DNA from: Mixophyes australis
Taxonomy: Eukaryota; Chordata; Amphibia; Anura; Limnodynastidae
Direction of reading: 5' to 3'
DNA length: 64,000 nucleotides
NCBI GenBank assembly: GCA_036250195.1
Contig: JAVHZZ010000008.1
Coordinates: forward strand, 8,608,434 to 8,672,433
Made by a program: the position numbers and the translations under genes. This document shows positions 23,180 to 34,022 of this stretch, one piece after another. The notes below the pieces were generated by a model that did no database searches, was not told where the DNA came from, and saw only the letters and a list, made by a program, of their open reading frames with translations. Each line of letters begins with the position of its first letter. The stretch's first letter is position 1.

Positions 23180-24250
23180 CAGGGCCGCCGAGAGGAAAGG
23201 GGGGCGGGTACATTTTACCCGGGCTTGCCAGGGGGCCCGGGCCGGGCCCTCGCGTGCAAATTTAAAATTTTTCATTCTTTACATTTTTTTTTTGGGTGAT
23301 TTATTTTTTTCTTTCATTTATTTTTATCCGCGGGGGTGGGGGTTTGGTCCATCGGTGGGGGGAGCTGGAACGAAAAATAAAAAAAAATAAAAAATAAAAT
23401 CATACTCACGTGAGCGGCGCCGCGCCCCTCCTTCCTCTCTTCTCCATTCACACTGACTGCCAGGCGTGACGTCATCAAGTCACGCCCGTCAGTCAGTGAG
23501 GAGCGCCAGACAAGACCAAGCCAGAAGAAAGAAGAGAAGAAAAGAAAGAAGCTGACAAAAGGTAAGTAAAGAAACGGAGAGGCAAGGGGAGGGAAACAGA
23601 ATGGGACAGTACTATAAAGAAGATCGAGTAAAAAAACAGGGGAGAGAAGCACTAATTAAAAAAAAGGGGGAGAGGCACAGAGTGAAAAAGAAGGGGGTAA
23701 AGCAGCATGGAGGGCGCAGTGTGAGCATAAGGGGGCACAGTGTAGTTGTGATGAAGGGGCACAGTATTGTGTGTGTGATGGCACAGGGGGCTCGTAGCAA
23801 TGTAGTGTGTGTGAGGTAGGTGGTGGCTAATTAATGGGCGCTATTTTGTTTGTAGGGTGATGGTGGGGCAATTTAATAGTGGGGACTATTTATTTAAGAT
23901 GGGGTGGTTTGGGGGCTATTGAATATGGGGTGAGTTTAGGGAGAATGAGGTCTATTTATTAAATGTGAATACTATTATTTTAATGTTGGGGCTGGAGGAA
24001 GGTGCTATCGATTTAACACCGGGGCTGGCTGTAATTTTCTAAATGTAGCCATTTTTTTTTCCAAATAGGTCCTTCAACATTCCAGGATCCGGACAAGCCG
24101 CAACTAAAGAAAGCCACAGGTGGAGAAAGTGAGAAGAACAGGTAGGAGAGAGCAGCACAGTGTGGGAAATGTTGTGATACTAGTAGGGACAATACCAATT
24201 TTTGGTGAATGTTGTGCCCAATGTAAGGTGCAGGCCAAGACTGAACTCTG
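23180..24250 (+). mobile_element. Possible hAT element fragment (CAGGGCCGCCGAGAGG end)
   Basis: The left end CAGGGCCGCCGAGAGGAAAG looks like a hAT terminus and is followed by GC-rich text (GGGGGCCCGGGCCGGGCCC) as in the element at 7432. An imperfect hairpin built on GACTGCCAGGCGTGACG / CGTCAGTCAGTG lies near 23450-23500, with a purine-rich stretch and a donor-like AAAGGTAAGTAAAG after it. The inverted end is not found downstream, so the right boundary is a guess. No transposase domain. Confidence 0.4.
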
Positions 24251-24714
24251 TGTACACATTGTATCTTGTTTAGAACATAAAATAATTTTATTGCTTTTCT
24301 ATTTAGTGATGGTTTTGCACTTATTTTATTTTTTTTATAAAGTTTTTCTTTTCAATTAAACCAGGGGAGTCGTTTAGGAATCGCTACAGACTAAAATACA
24401 TCTCTTATTTATCTAACCTAGATGTATTACTAATTAAAATGACAGCTACTTTTAGATCCATGCCCTTGTGGACCAATTAATTAAACTTTATGTGGAGTAG
24501 CTGAATCAGGACTTAAGCCTGCTAAAAAATAATTAAAAAAAATAATCACATGGTGACATCACTCGAATTTCCCATGGCGATATGGAAGCACTCAGAACAG
24601 CTTTCAGACTTTGCTGTTTGTGGTCTCATTGCCCCCCCCCCCCCCCCCACCTCAATTATGACATTTGTAAAGAGCAATCTGTGGTGTGGCACTTCTAGAC
24701 ATTATTACTAATTT
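24251..24714. other. No gene; poly-C run
   Basis: A 17-base C run at 24632-24648 is the only notable structure. Confidence 0.5.
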
Positions 24715-25757
24715 TTATTTATAGAGCGCCACAAGGTATCCGTAGCGCCGCACAGGGACAGACAGTATCACAGCACAGGGTGAGACAGCACAGTACAGGT
24801 AACAAGAAGCACAGTAACTCGGGAAGCTCAAAGTACAGCTAGAGGGGGTGGAGGAAAGGGATAGTCTGCATACATTGGTAGAACTGAGCCCAAAAGGTAG
24901 GGAGCAGATGACAGATGAGAGCCCCAGAGGGGTAAAGAGAGTAGAAAGAGGGGTCGAAGGGCAAAAGGACCTCAAGAAGGAGGCTAAGTAGCTGGAGAGC
25001 AGAGTTATAAATGGTGGAGAACAGGAGGAGAGGTGGCCCTGCTCGAAGGAGCGTACAATCTAAGTGGAAGGTTGGACAGACAGAGACAAGGGTGAGAGGA
25101 GGAAAGGGGGAGAACGGAGGCTGAGACAGGGAAGGGGGAATGGGGGGGGGGGGAGAGGAGAACAACAAGGAGGGAAGTTAAGTGGGAGACTGGATGGCTT
25201 TTAAGAAAAGGTGGGTTTTTAAAGCCCGTTTGAAGCTGGACAAATTGGGGGATGTTCTGATAGAGCAGGGGAGCTGGATCCAGTGGAGGGGGGCAGCGCG
25301 GGTGAAGTCTTGGATACGTGCGTGGGAGGAGGTAACCTGGGGGGAAAGAGAGGTGACGGTCATTGGCCGATCGCAGAGGGCGGGATGGAGCGTGAATAGA
25401 GAGGAGGTTGTAGATGTAGGGAGCAGTGGAGTTGGAGAGGGCCTTGAATGTGAGTGTGAGGAGCTTGAACAGGATTCTGTAGGGGAAGGGGAGCCAATGA
25501 AGGGCTTTGCAGAGGGGGGAGACAGAAGAGGAGCGGCGAGAAAGGAAGATGAGCCGAGTGGCTGCGTTGAGTACGGAGCGAAGGGGAGCGAGATGAGAGC
25601 AGGGGAGGCCAGTAAGGAGAAGGTTGCAGTAGTCCAAGCGGGAGATATAAAGAGTGTGGATAAGAGCTTTAGTGGCATCTTGGGAGAGGAAGGGCCGAAT
25701 GCGTGCGATATTGAGCAGCTGGAAGCGGTGCAACATCTATGTCACACAGAGCAACAA
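24715..25757 (-). mobile_element. L2-clade LINE, 5'-truncated, long C-terminal ORF2 frame
   Basis: Reverse-strand L2. The longest frame (25736 down to 25005) reads ARIRPFLSQDATKALIHTLY, SRLDYCNLLLTGLP, LRSVLNAATRLIFLSRRSS, LHWLPFPYRI and LTLTFKALSNSTAPYIYN. Near 25370 the true frame shifts to the overlapping one, which continues SSHARIQDFTRAAP and LSSFKRALKTHLFLKAIQSP to about 25178. The rest is 3' UTR ending GCGCTACGGATACCTTGTGG plus CGCTCTATAAATAAAAA at 24715-24745. It contains only the post-RT domain, with one main frameshift, and is the best preserved L2 coding piece in the window. The corresponding forward-strand frames are shadows. Confidence 0.88.
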
Positions 25758-26689
25758 GGTATTAAAACAGTATTTAAAATTTTGTTTATCAATTCAACAA
25801 ACGTGGCATTCATATTTTATATTATACAAGTTCCAACAATAATATGGCTGCTATTTTCAATCCTTGTACCCAGAGATAGATAGATATATATATATTTATA
25901 ATAGAACGGACAAGATAAAGTAAAAGTTTGTAATATTGTAATGCAAACAATAATAAACAAATAAATAGTAAAATGTTCGTATTGCAAAATCCACTTACAA
26001 CCAAATTTCCCATTATTCACATCTTTTCTGGAGAAATATAGAAACAAATTATCATCACTACAGTAGTCACATCATAAGTGCCGAAACTACAAGGTAGCAT
26101 AGAAAATATTCACAAACTTAGTATTAACTTCAAAATCTTTTAAAACCTATTGATGTTCCTGGTTTCTTGCAAACTTGATTAGAAGATTTCATATTTACAT
26201 CAAATCTAAAATAAGATACATAAAATGTAAAATAAAAAAATTAAATAAGTAAAACTAGTTTTCTGTGGATCCTCTAGTAGTTCATGGGTGGCAATAGCGC
26301 CCACGAGAACCAGAGGATTTCTTAACATTGACCTGGTTTGCAAATCCCCAAATAATTTGTATAGTATGTACTTATTGGATTGCCCCAATAGTTCTCCAAA
26401 TTGGATATCTGAAACACTATAGTTATCAGGTTATGGCAAAGCAGAGATGTAGCCAATGTTCTGTGTTTCCCCCAAATTTACCAGGTTTATTTAATAAGAC
26501 CACAGGAAAGCAAAATATTTTCAGCAAATATCCGGTCTGCAAATACTGCTTAATTTACATTGCCAATGAGAATACTTGCTTAACTTGACAAATCTATTTT
26601 TAGTTCCTTAAGACATTTAAAACACTATTCACAATTCACCAACACAAGAAACAAAAAGAAGAATTGAAATACACCCTGTAGATACAGCC
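25758..26689. other. No recognised feature
   Basis: AT-rich, with a short GATA/TATA stretch near 25875-25900. No exon or named repeat. Confidence 0.5.
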
Positions 26690-26692
26690 TTA

Positions 26693-26863
26693 GGATTAGA
26701 TTTACTAAAACTTATAAAATGGAAAAGTAGTGTTGCCCATAGCAACCAATTATCTAACTATCATTCTCTAGAGTGTATTAGGTAGATGAAAGCTAGAATC
26801 TGATTGGTCACTAGGGGCAACGACTCCATATTTTCTCTTTAGAAGTTTTAGCAAATCTACCCC
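26693..26863. mobile_element. Harbinger-like MITE (GATTTACTAA family), 171 bp
   Basis: Starts GGATTAGATTTACTAAAAC after TTA (26690-26692) and ends TTTAGCAAATCTACCCC before TTA (26864-26866). The interior has TTGCCCATAGCAACCAATTA and GAATCTGATTGGTCACTAGG, matching the copies at 18023 and 56443. Confidence 0.88.
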
Positions 26864-26866
26864 TTA

Positions 26867-28004
26867 TTCTATTTCCCTAAATGTGTGAATAATATTTGGG
26901 ATTTATTAGCATTTGGGTAATTCTCATACAAAATAATTCTCTCCAACATGGACCATAAAATGTGATTTTACTGGAGTTGCTGAGATTCAAACCATGCACT
27001 TCCTGCAGCGATACAGTTACCATTGTAGCGACAGCAGGAGATATTCAATTAATATATATATTCTTTTAAATTGTATTCATTTAGCCATGGAACTGGAAGT
27101 CCCAGTAAGCACACATTATCCGACAAGCCAGCTCACGCATGTGCAGATCCACCAAGACCATCACTAAGCTGCCATGGCAATATTTTCTTAACAAATCATA
27201 GGGATAGGAGGAATTATATCACTGCAATAAGCGGCCCTATCACCAGTATTTAATAACTAGACCCCTTGGTGTTTGTATACATTCATACAGTATTGCTGTC
27301 AGGACATATCAGCTGCACCTCTCTATGAACCTCCTGCTGATTGCAGCTTACGTTCAGCTCCAGTCCTTTGTTTTTTTGGAGTGACTGTGTTTTGACCCCA
27401 GTTTGTGTACATGACTGACTTCCTCTGTCCAATTCCTGTCCTTGTCATTCTTGTGTCTTTGGCTATCCTGACTTGTGTGTCAGTCTTCACCACTGCTTGC
27501 TTAGAGGAGTTTTTATTAAATGTGTTCAGTATCTTTGACTGTGGTTTTTTGGAGTCAGTCACTCCTATTGCAGGTATTCCCATGTACTTTAACTGCGTTT
27601 GTGCTCTTAAAGGGACACTATCCTCAATTTTCCCGTGTTTAATTGTACCCAGTAGGTGGATATACATGATAGGCATAGTTTTAGACTATCCCTCTGTACA
27701 GGCTATGAGCATGACATTACATCTGCAACCCTTGCCAGTAGGCAATATCCTCAAACTATTGTACTGTCAGAAGATTATCACAACCCTATTATATTGGCAG
27801 CAGGGCTCTGCGAGGATGAACAGGGATTATGGGGAAGAGAAAACAAACAATGGTACTTTACTGAATAGTGAACTCTGCAATTCTTCCTTGTACCGCTATA
27901 GAAACTAGGTAAAGCCAGTGACAAGCATATAGTTTCTTACATTCATCCCTAAATATCTACCTTACACAAACTCAAAAGGAAACATAAAACTAAGGATAGA
28001 GCAC
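26867..28004. other. No identified gene; one 167-codon open frame
   Basis: The 27405-27908 forward frame is the longest here, but I recognise no domain. The stretch 27330-27620 has phrases such as TGACTTCCTCTGTCC and TATCCTGACTTGTGTGTC that resemble LTR text of Ty3/gypsy elements, so this may be a decayed LTR. Confidence 0.4.
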
Positions 28005-28080
28005 CATAAAACGGGATTTATACTTACGATAAATCTTTTTCTCTGAGTCCATCTGGGGGACACTCCTTAACCATGGAGAC
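28005..28080 (-). repeat. Putative DIRS terminal repeat
   Basis: Minus-strand text GTGTCCCCCAGATGGACTCA followed by GAGAAAAAGATTTATCGTAA at the extreme 3' end of the element. The inverted partner expected at the other end is not found near 32340, so the 5' terminus is truncated. Confidence 0.5.
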
Positions 28081-28159
28081 TTACAAAAGCAATCCCTCTG
28101 AAGGGTGGGACGGCTCTGATCTCCTTGCACGCAGAACACTACGGCCAAAGGAGGCGTCC

Positions 28160-28916
28160 CCAGACGCAAATATATTAAATTGGTAGAATTTCGTAAAAGG
28201 TATGGACCGAGGACCAGGTGGCTGCTCTGCACAGCTGGTCCGCCGTGGCTCCACTACGAGCCGCCCAAGACGCCCCAACCGACCAGGTAGAATGGGCAAC
28301 AATACGTTTCGGCACAGGGTAAGGTCGCGAAAGATGTCACCATCTTTCCCAGCAGCTTCAAAGACCTGGCTACTGACAGCCTCTTGTCTGACAGGATCCT
28401 GCCTGTCCACTCCATCTAGGACCTCAACTTGTCCTGTGGAGACAACCTTCTGCTGCGTACCAAGTCCCTCACTAGTCTCAAGAAACTCATTCTTAGACAA
28501 GGGATTCTCTGTGACCCTTTCAGACTCTAGAAGTTCGGTCATAGACTGAACAACTCGTCTAGCCTTCGCACCCTGAATGGGTGTGACTAAAACCTTTTCC
28601 CTTACTGGAAATTCTAAGCCTGTATAGCTTCGTCTGAACGAAGCAAATCGACAGCCCTGAGCCCTTTCTGATTTGACAGAAGCCAGCGAGGTAATTTTTT
28701 TCCAAAACCTGAGGTGAGCTGGTCCCATGAATTCTATCACGATATTCTGGACCTACTCGTCTACCGAGGACCCTGTCTGCTGCCGGGCAAACCCAAGCAG
28801 CCGTCCTCCCACCCCACCCTCTGGAACCAGAGGTGGGTGGTAGTCATGCCGCTGGTCTATCCGGCAGCTTGGCGGAAGAAGCTCTCCGTGCCACAGGGGC
28901 AAAGGATGACCTTCCC
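28160..28916 (-). pseudogene. DIRS ORF2 remnants: RT N-terminus, RNase H piece and recombinase C-terminus
   Basis: Minus-strand frames hold three recognisable islands. First, VGGRLLGFARQ (near 28800), typical of the start of the DIRS RT, then KKITSLASVKSER and EFPVREKVLVTPIQ (28740-28580). Second, in another frame, VARSLKLLGKMVTSF (near 28350-28390), like the segment after the RNase H domain. Third, STWSVGASWAARSGATADQL and CRAATWSSVHTF (28290-28200), like the C-terminus of the tyrosine recombinase. The catalytic RT box and the main recombinase domain are absent, so large internal deletions have brought these islands together. The long 219-codon frame in this interval mixes them with out-of-frame sequence. 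Confidence 0.6.
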
Positions 28917-29334
28917 CTACGGGACTGTCTCCTGGATTCCACGGCCCCTGGATCGGTAGTCTGGCCTCTGCCAGACCCGCCACCCGTAAGGAGGCTGTCT
29001 GAAAGAACTAAACCTAGGCCTAGCCCTAGGTCTTGGAGTATTTACAGGCAAGGACGTCTTCTTGCCCCCTGAAGCTTGTAAAATCCAAGAGTCTAATTCT
29101 GGACCAAATAACATCCCACCCGTATACGGGATGGATTCTAATGATCGTTTAGACTCTGAATCCGCATTCCAAGCCCTTAACCATAACGCCCTTCTAGCTA
29201 CTACAGCTGTAGCTGAAATAGACGAAGCTATGGAGGCCGAATTATGGGCCGCTTCATATACATAGCCTGCTGCCTCCCTTAGCTGCATGACCAGAGGCAG
29301 TAAATTTGAATCCTGCAAGGCAGACTCTTACTGC
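28917..29334 (-). pseudogene. DIRS gag-like ORF, C-terminal part
   Basis: C-terminal piece of the structural gag-like protein of a DIRS element. It reads VARRALWLRAWNADSESKRS and PYTGGMLFGPELDSWILQAS, motifs typical of DIRS gag C-termini, then a basic Pro/Arg-rich end (NTPRPRARPRFSSF). It was once continuous with the frame at 30030-31033: removing the LTR and one copy of its duplication brings both into the same frame, with one stop codon about two codons after the joint. Confidence 0.75.
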
Positions 29335-29339
29335 CCTGC

Positions 29340-30029
29340 TGTTAGGAACCCCTCCAGCCGGCACAACACAACCCGGAATCTACTCTGCCAGTCAGGTGTT
29401 CACTGGAGCCCCTGATGGTGGGGACAGACTGGGCCGCAGACTGACAGAGGGTCGTGAAGTGCGTACCAGCTGGGGAGAACCCAGGCAAGAGGAGTCAGGT
29501 CCACGCAGAGGTCAAGGGCCGGCAGCAGACAAGGGTATTGATGAACAAGCTGAGGTCAGGGGTCACAGGCAAATAGCAGAACGGGTAAACAGGCCAGAGA
29601 TCAGGGTCACAGGAAACACGAGCAAGGTCCAAATCAAAGCCAAGGGTCATACACGGGGAGTCAAATAGCGATATCAGGATATAGGACAGGAACTAGCAGG
29701 TTAGCAGACTGGAACACAGGAGCTATAACCGGCAATGAGGCAGCAGACCTCATTGCCTTAAATACCAGTGGCCACCAATCAGAGCCTAGCTCTGATTTAG
29801 ACACAGCCCCCAGCATAATTAATAAGCTGCATTAATTAGCCCACAGGCTAGAACATGGCGAGCGCTGCGCCCGGCTTCCTCTCATTGCCGGGACGCAGCG
29901 CTGAAGCGTCTTCCCGTTGCCCCGGCAACGGCCGGGTCAGGGCCGGAAGTGACGTCCCGGTCGCCATAGCGACGGCCGGGACGCAGGTGAGTGAGTCGCG
30001 GCGGCTGGGCACCGCCGCGGCTCGTAACA
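29340..30029 (-). mobile_element. Solo LTR (Ty3/gypsy type) inside DIRS gag
   Basis: A 690-bp LTR lying in reverse. On the plus strand it begins TGTTAGGAACC and ends GGCTCGTAACA, with inverted TGTTA/TAACA termini. The 5-bp duplication CCTGC is exact (29335-29339 and 30030-30034). On the minus strand it has a GC-rich 5' part, a TATA-like GGTATTTAAGGC near 29756-29767 and CTGACCTCTGC-type phrases downstream, the same plan as the LTR at 2480. No internal retroelement sequence is present, so it is a recombined solo LTR. It postdates the DIRS element. Confidence 0.92.
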
Positions 30030-31033
30030 CCTGCCCAGACTTCCATGGCCCTAGCTACCCAGGTAGAGGACAATGCTGGCCTGAGGCTAATACCGGCGGC
30101 CGAGAAGATCGACTTCAGCAGGGATTCTAATTTCTTGTCAGTCGCGTCCTGTAAGGTCGCTGACCCGGGTACAGGTAGTGTAGTCTGACGAACCAATCTC
30201 GCCACAGGTGTATCTACCTTTGCCACCTGTTCCCAACGGGTCATATCCTCCTCCTGAAGGGGATACAATATGCCAAACTTCCTTGGCATAGAGAACCTTT
30301 TATCTGGATATTTCCAAGAGGCCTCTACAATATCCCTCAACTCAACTGAGGGAGGGAACCTGACCACCTGCTTAGAAGCCTTCTTAAAGAGGGAGCGGTC
30401 CAAAGACTTCGTCTCCTCTACTTCAGCAAACCCCAGGGTCTGACGAACTGCTCTTACCAGATCGTCCATACCCTGGTGCCTAAAGTTTCCTTCTGACTCT
30501 ATAATGGACACATCTGAATTGTCCAACAATTCCCCCTCCTCCTCTGAGGAACTCTCAGAATCTGACACTGACCACAGCGCTTTAGCTGTTTGTCTACGTC
30601 TTTTAACACTACGCTTGTGTCTGGGGTTCTCCAGTAGATGGGTAAGCCGGTCCAGGCTTTTAGCCACCGCTGACCAACCCACCTCTCCCATCTGGGAAAC
30701 CCCCGGGAGGGCTGGGGAGGGAAATACACCGACCCCTGGGGAAAATGACTCGTCTGTCATTCCTACTGTTATACCCTGAGAAACCACAGATGTAGCTGGG
30801 ATCTCAACTGGTTGAGATAACAGATTTACAAGGGTATTAACTCCCTGTGTTAAGGCAGCCCACTCAGGAGGATCTACCGTTATGGTGGAGGTGTTTATAG
30901 GCTGTTTCACAGGAGCCACTGTGCAGGCTGCACAGAGCCCCCCCTGATCCAGCCGTTCACTTGTTAGTTTAACATTACATTTTGAACGGACATTATGTTT
31001 GGTACGTGTTGTTTTGCTTTTATCTGCCATCAC
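30030..31033 (-). pseudogene. DIRS gag-like ORF, N-terminal part
   Basis: The open frame runs from ATG at 31033 to 29882, but only about the first 334 residues are gag; the last 49 are read into the solo LTR. The gag part starts with a basic segment, has CAAC (residues near 34), a Ser/acidic stretch DSESSSEEEGE (near 160), and then the conserved block with RFPPSVELRD, YPDKRFSMPRKFG, VDTPVARLVRQTTLPVPG and LLKSIFSAAG. This block is typical of DIRS-group gag-like proteins of amphibians and fishes. This start is the only Met near the expected N-terminus. No stop codon interrupts it before the LTR, so this is one of the best preserved frames in the window. It is not a host gene. Confidence 0.8.
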
Positions 31034-31035
31034 AA

Positions 31036-31495
31036 GATAAGAAAAACTAAATCACGTTTCAAAATTCACAAACACTTCTCCAATTTATCAGAAAATACAG
31101 ATTAGGTTATATTAACATATCATAGTATTTCTGATTTAAATAAGACAGGCTTGGAGAACTTTATAGTTTTCTCATAAACAACAGTTCTCTCAACACATCA
31201 TTGTCTTATAATATACATGTCTACACATGCACACACATACACACAGAAGAAAATAAAAGTGATACTCAGCGGGGAAGATATGTGTCAACAGTGCACTTCT
31301 CTTCAAATGACTGCTGCAACTGTCTTCCTTTTGAAGCTTGGCGCCAAAAAGGGATCTTCCACGTGCTCACTCAGTGGGGGAGGGGGAAGAGGTATTTCTG
31401 AACACATTCCCCTACCACTGGAATCTCCTTCTGTGTCTCTGCTAACAGTGATTTCCCCAATCTACTTAGGTGAAATCCTGTTGCTTTATCTTTCT
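31036..31495 (-). repeat. DIRS 5' region, copy A of a direct repeat
   Basis: Non-coding region upstream of the gag ATG. It shares with 31700-32130 the phrases TTTATCAGAAAATACAGA, ACATATCATAGTATTTCTGA, GTGCACTTCTCTTCAAATGA and GAAGCTTGGCGCCAAAAA, in the same order and orientation. Confidence 0.85.
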
Positions 31496-31624
31496 CACAT
31501 TTTGCTACCACACCGCAAAATACAGGTACATATTTATCTATGAACCAGTCAAAAGATAGTATTTCTGTTCCTTTTCCTCTATATAGAGAGTATAAGGTAT
31601 ATTTTTTTTAGTCAAGCCGAAAGG

Positions 31625-32340
31625 CTGCAGCAGGTTTTTCAGTAATGACTGCAATTAGCACAGAACACCTGGGCCCATTTAGCATTACATTTGGAATAGA
31701 CAATATGTTTGGCACGCCCAAACACTTCCACAACCTTTATCAGAAAATACAGACTAGATTATTTAACATATCATAGTATTTCTGATTAAATAAGACAGGT
31801 TTGGAGAACTTTATAGTTTTCCTTAAACACAGTTCTCTCAACACCTCATAGTCTTATAATACACATGCATATACAGAAGAAACAAAGTGATACTTAGCGT
31901 GGAAGATATGTGTCAACAGTGCACTTCTCTTCAAATGACTGCTATAACAGTCCTCCTTTTGAAGCTTGGCGCCAAAAAAGGGATCTTCCACGTGCTCACT
32001 CAGAAGGGGGGGGGGGGGGGGGGAAGCTGTGTTCCTCAAACACATTCCCCTTCCACTGGCTCTCCTTCTGTGTTTACCTTAACAGCGTTTTGCCCTTTCT
32101 CTTATATTAGGGGAAAACCTGTTAGAATGTGTTCCCCGCTAGCACTACTCAAAGAGCGCCATCCTCAAGAATTCACTGCCATCCCCATGGGAGGAGGAAC
32201 TTGGTATACTCCAGCTGGCTTCCGGGGAACCTCAGCAGTAAAGGCACTCTGTGCCTAATGGCAGCGCCCGTCCTGCATCAGCGGGGAGAGTCTCTTGCCG
32301 ACTGCTTCCCGCTGTGAGAAGCGCTTCTTACCTCTCTGTC
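31625..32340 (-). repeat. DIRS 5' region, copy B of a direct repeat
   Basis: Second copy. It includes a diverged start of gag (AGCATTACATTTGGAATAGA, near 31680-31700) with a deletion around the ATG, then the same leader as copy A. It extends further 5' (32130-32340) than copy A. A G run at about 32007-32023 lies where copy A has a shorter G-rich stretch. Confidence 0.75.
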
Positions 32341-32479
32341 AGCGGGGCCGCCCCCCCAAAATTGTAATGCCAGATGCCAAATTTTGGGAATGAATATCTA
32401 GAACCAGGCTAGTCATTTGTTTTCACCTACAGCAGCCCCTTTACCCATAGAACTAAAAGTGCTCATCGGTACTTGGGGA

Positions 32480-33960
32480 CGCAGTTGTAGAGGCTTATTC
32501 TATACCTGAAATATTAGAGGCACCAATGATACTGGATGAAGAAAACACAGATACTCAAAACCTTGCCCCTAACATGGGGCTTCTCTGGAAACTGCTTATG
32601 AAAGGACCTTTTAACCTCTGAGAATGAACACTGACAGATGGAACCCAGGACCTCTCCAGGAGACCATATCCCTTCCAATGAACAAGCAAATGAGAGAAGA
32701 CCCCCAAGGCCATTTAGACCATTAGTATATTTCAAATTTCCTAATCAGTTTGACCATCAACCAAAACTGGGGCGGCTTGGACAACCTTTTAAAATGCAAC
32801 AAAGTGTAAAAAAAAGGTTTCAACAGAGAAATATGAAATGTCCTGGGACACCCCATGGATAATATGAAATCTATCAGAAAAGAGTGGATTTGTCTTGCTT
32901 ATAATCTTCTAAGACCTTCTTAATTAACGCAATCAATGACTGCTTGTAGTTTGACAATGATATACCCAAGAAAAGTCACATTTCTCCAATATAACAAATG
33001 ATCTTTTAACTTTTCCCAAAAATCTTAACGTAACTATGGAATGAAGTAAAAGGAGGAGAGAAAAAAACCAAAAAAACAACCACAAGAATATCATTAAGGA
33101 TATAGGACTACAAATTTTCCCAGGAATCCTTGAAAATCTCATTCGCAATAGCTTGGAAGACTGCTGGAGCATTACATAGTTCACAAGGCACGACTAAATT
33201 ATCAGGATGACCATCATGAGTTTTAAATGCAATTTTCCATTCATCTCTCTCCTTGACTTGTATCATATACGAACCCTAGAGTCAATCTTAGAATAGACAA
33301 TAGCCCCTTAATTTGTTGAAACAATTATGGAATCGGGGTAAGAGGCTCTTTATTATTAATTGTAATTTTGTTTAGACTTCTAATCAATGAATACGCAGAA
33401 CATCTTACTTGGATGCAAAAAAACAAAACAAAAAAAACAGTGCTTGTACATTATGTGCAGGGTCTAATAAGACTCTTATCCAAAATTTCCTTTAATATTT
33501 TCTTCCATGACTTTAGACTCAGGGGATGAGAGGGGAATAAACCTTCTCATTAGGAAGTTTTGAACCGGGAATTAGCTTAATGGCATTATCAAGTTTCCTA
33601 TGCGGAGGCAATCCATCAGCTACACCTTTTTTTTTCCACAAAAAGCACAACAGAAAATTCCCTACAAGGACATAGTGTATTTTCAAGACATGTAGTAGCA
33701 AAGTGGACGGGCAAGGGATGAACATCATTCGTGACAATCCTTACTCTACCTTACAATCTAATTCAAATTTCAGTCAATACAAGGGTTCTACACAGTAGAC
33801 CATGGATAACCCAAAATTAGGGGAACGCCCAGAATTTAATCAGAAAAAAAATATATATTCCCCTTGCAGACCCATAGGGTCACTTTAGGAATCTTATAGC
33901 GAATAACAACCTCAGACAAAAAATAAAAAAAATAAAATTAACAGCCTCACTATTAATAAA
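32480..33960 (-). pseudogene. Ty3/gypsy pol remnant: protease end, RT, RNase H start
   Basis: Heavily decayed reverse-strand pol. In order along the minus strand: a protease C-terminal segment like the usual LGYPW motif (ILGYP near 33810), GVADGLPPHRKLDNAIKLIPG (33600-33540) at the RT start, then SLLPRFHNCFNKLRG and IQVKERDEWKIAFKTHDGHP (near 33250), CNAPAVFQAIANEIFKDSW (33170-33110), ILNDILVVVF as a mutated YLDDIL catalytic box (Asn in place of the first Asp), EKCDFSW near 32960, and a GLGGLLSFA...SEVKRSF stretch near 32690-32590 leading toward RNase H. Many stops and frameshifts. It is separate from the solo LTR and the 2-kb element, and I cannot tell whether they are one family. Confidence 0.8.
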
Positions 33961-33965
33961 AGTTT

Positions 33966-34022
33966 CATCATCATCATTTATTTATATAGCGCCAGCAAAT
34001 TCCATAGCGCTTTACAATTGGG
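33966..34022 (-). repeat. L2/SINE 3' tail fragment
   Basis: ATCATCATCATTTATTTATA then TAGCGCCAGCAAATTCCATA and GCGCTTTACAATTG: reverse complement of the L2-B tail seen at 57490-57560. Confidence 0.8.

Larger units (their letters stand above)
28005..32340 (-). mobile_element. DIRS-type tyrosine-recombinase retrotransposon, rearranged and decayed
   Basis: A reverse-strand element. Its 5' region lies at 31036-32340 and is duplicated, then come gag (31033 down to 28917, interrupted by a solo LTR), damaged ORF2/recombinase pieces (28916 to about 28160) and a 3' end with AAAAAGATTTATCGTAAGTA followed by TAAATCCCGTTTTA at 28005-28045, which I take as the terminal repeat. DIRS elements use a tyrosine recombinase in place of an integrase and leave no target duplication. 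Most of the RT, RNase H and recombinase core is missing, so this copy is inactive. Assignment rests on the gag and recombinase-end motifs by recall. Confidence 0.75.

Noticed and set aside
23560..23580. Splice donor AAAGGTAAGTAAAG as a host exon boundary
   Set aside because: It fits the donor consensus, but it lies in a hAT-like repeat and no coding exon or acceptor can be paired with it.
23314..23652. 112-codon reverse frame rich in Phe, Leu and Ser
   Set aside because: Low-complexity translation of poly-A/T and purine runs within a repeat. No domain.
25182..25883. 233-codon forward frame
   Set aside because: It is the antisense shadow of the reverse L2 ORF at 25005-25736, which has clear domain motifs.
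28202..28549. 115-codon forward frame
   Set aside because: Antisense of the DIRS ORF2 remnant. No motif of its own.
29882..31033. 383-codon open frame as a host gene
   Set aside because: Its conserved block is typical of DIRS gag-like proteins, its last ~49 codons lie in an LTR, and it sits in a recognisable rearranged element.
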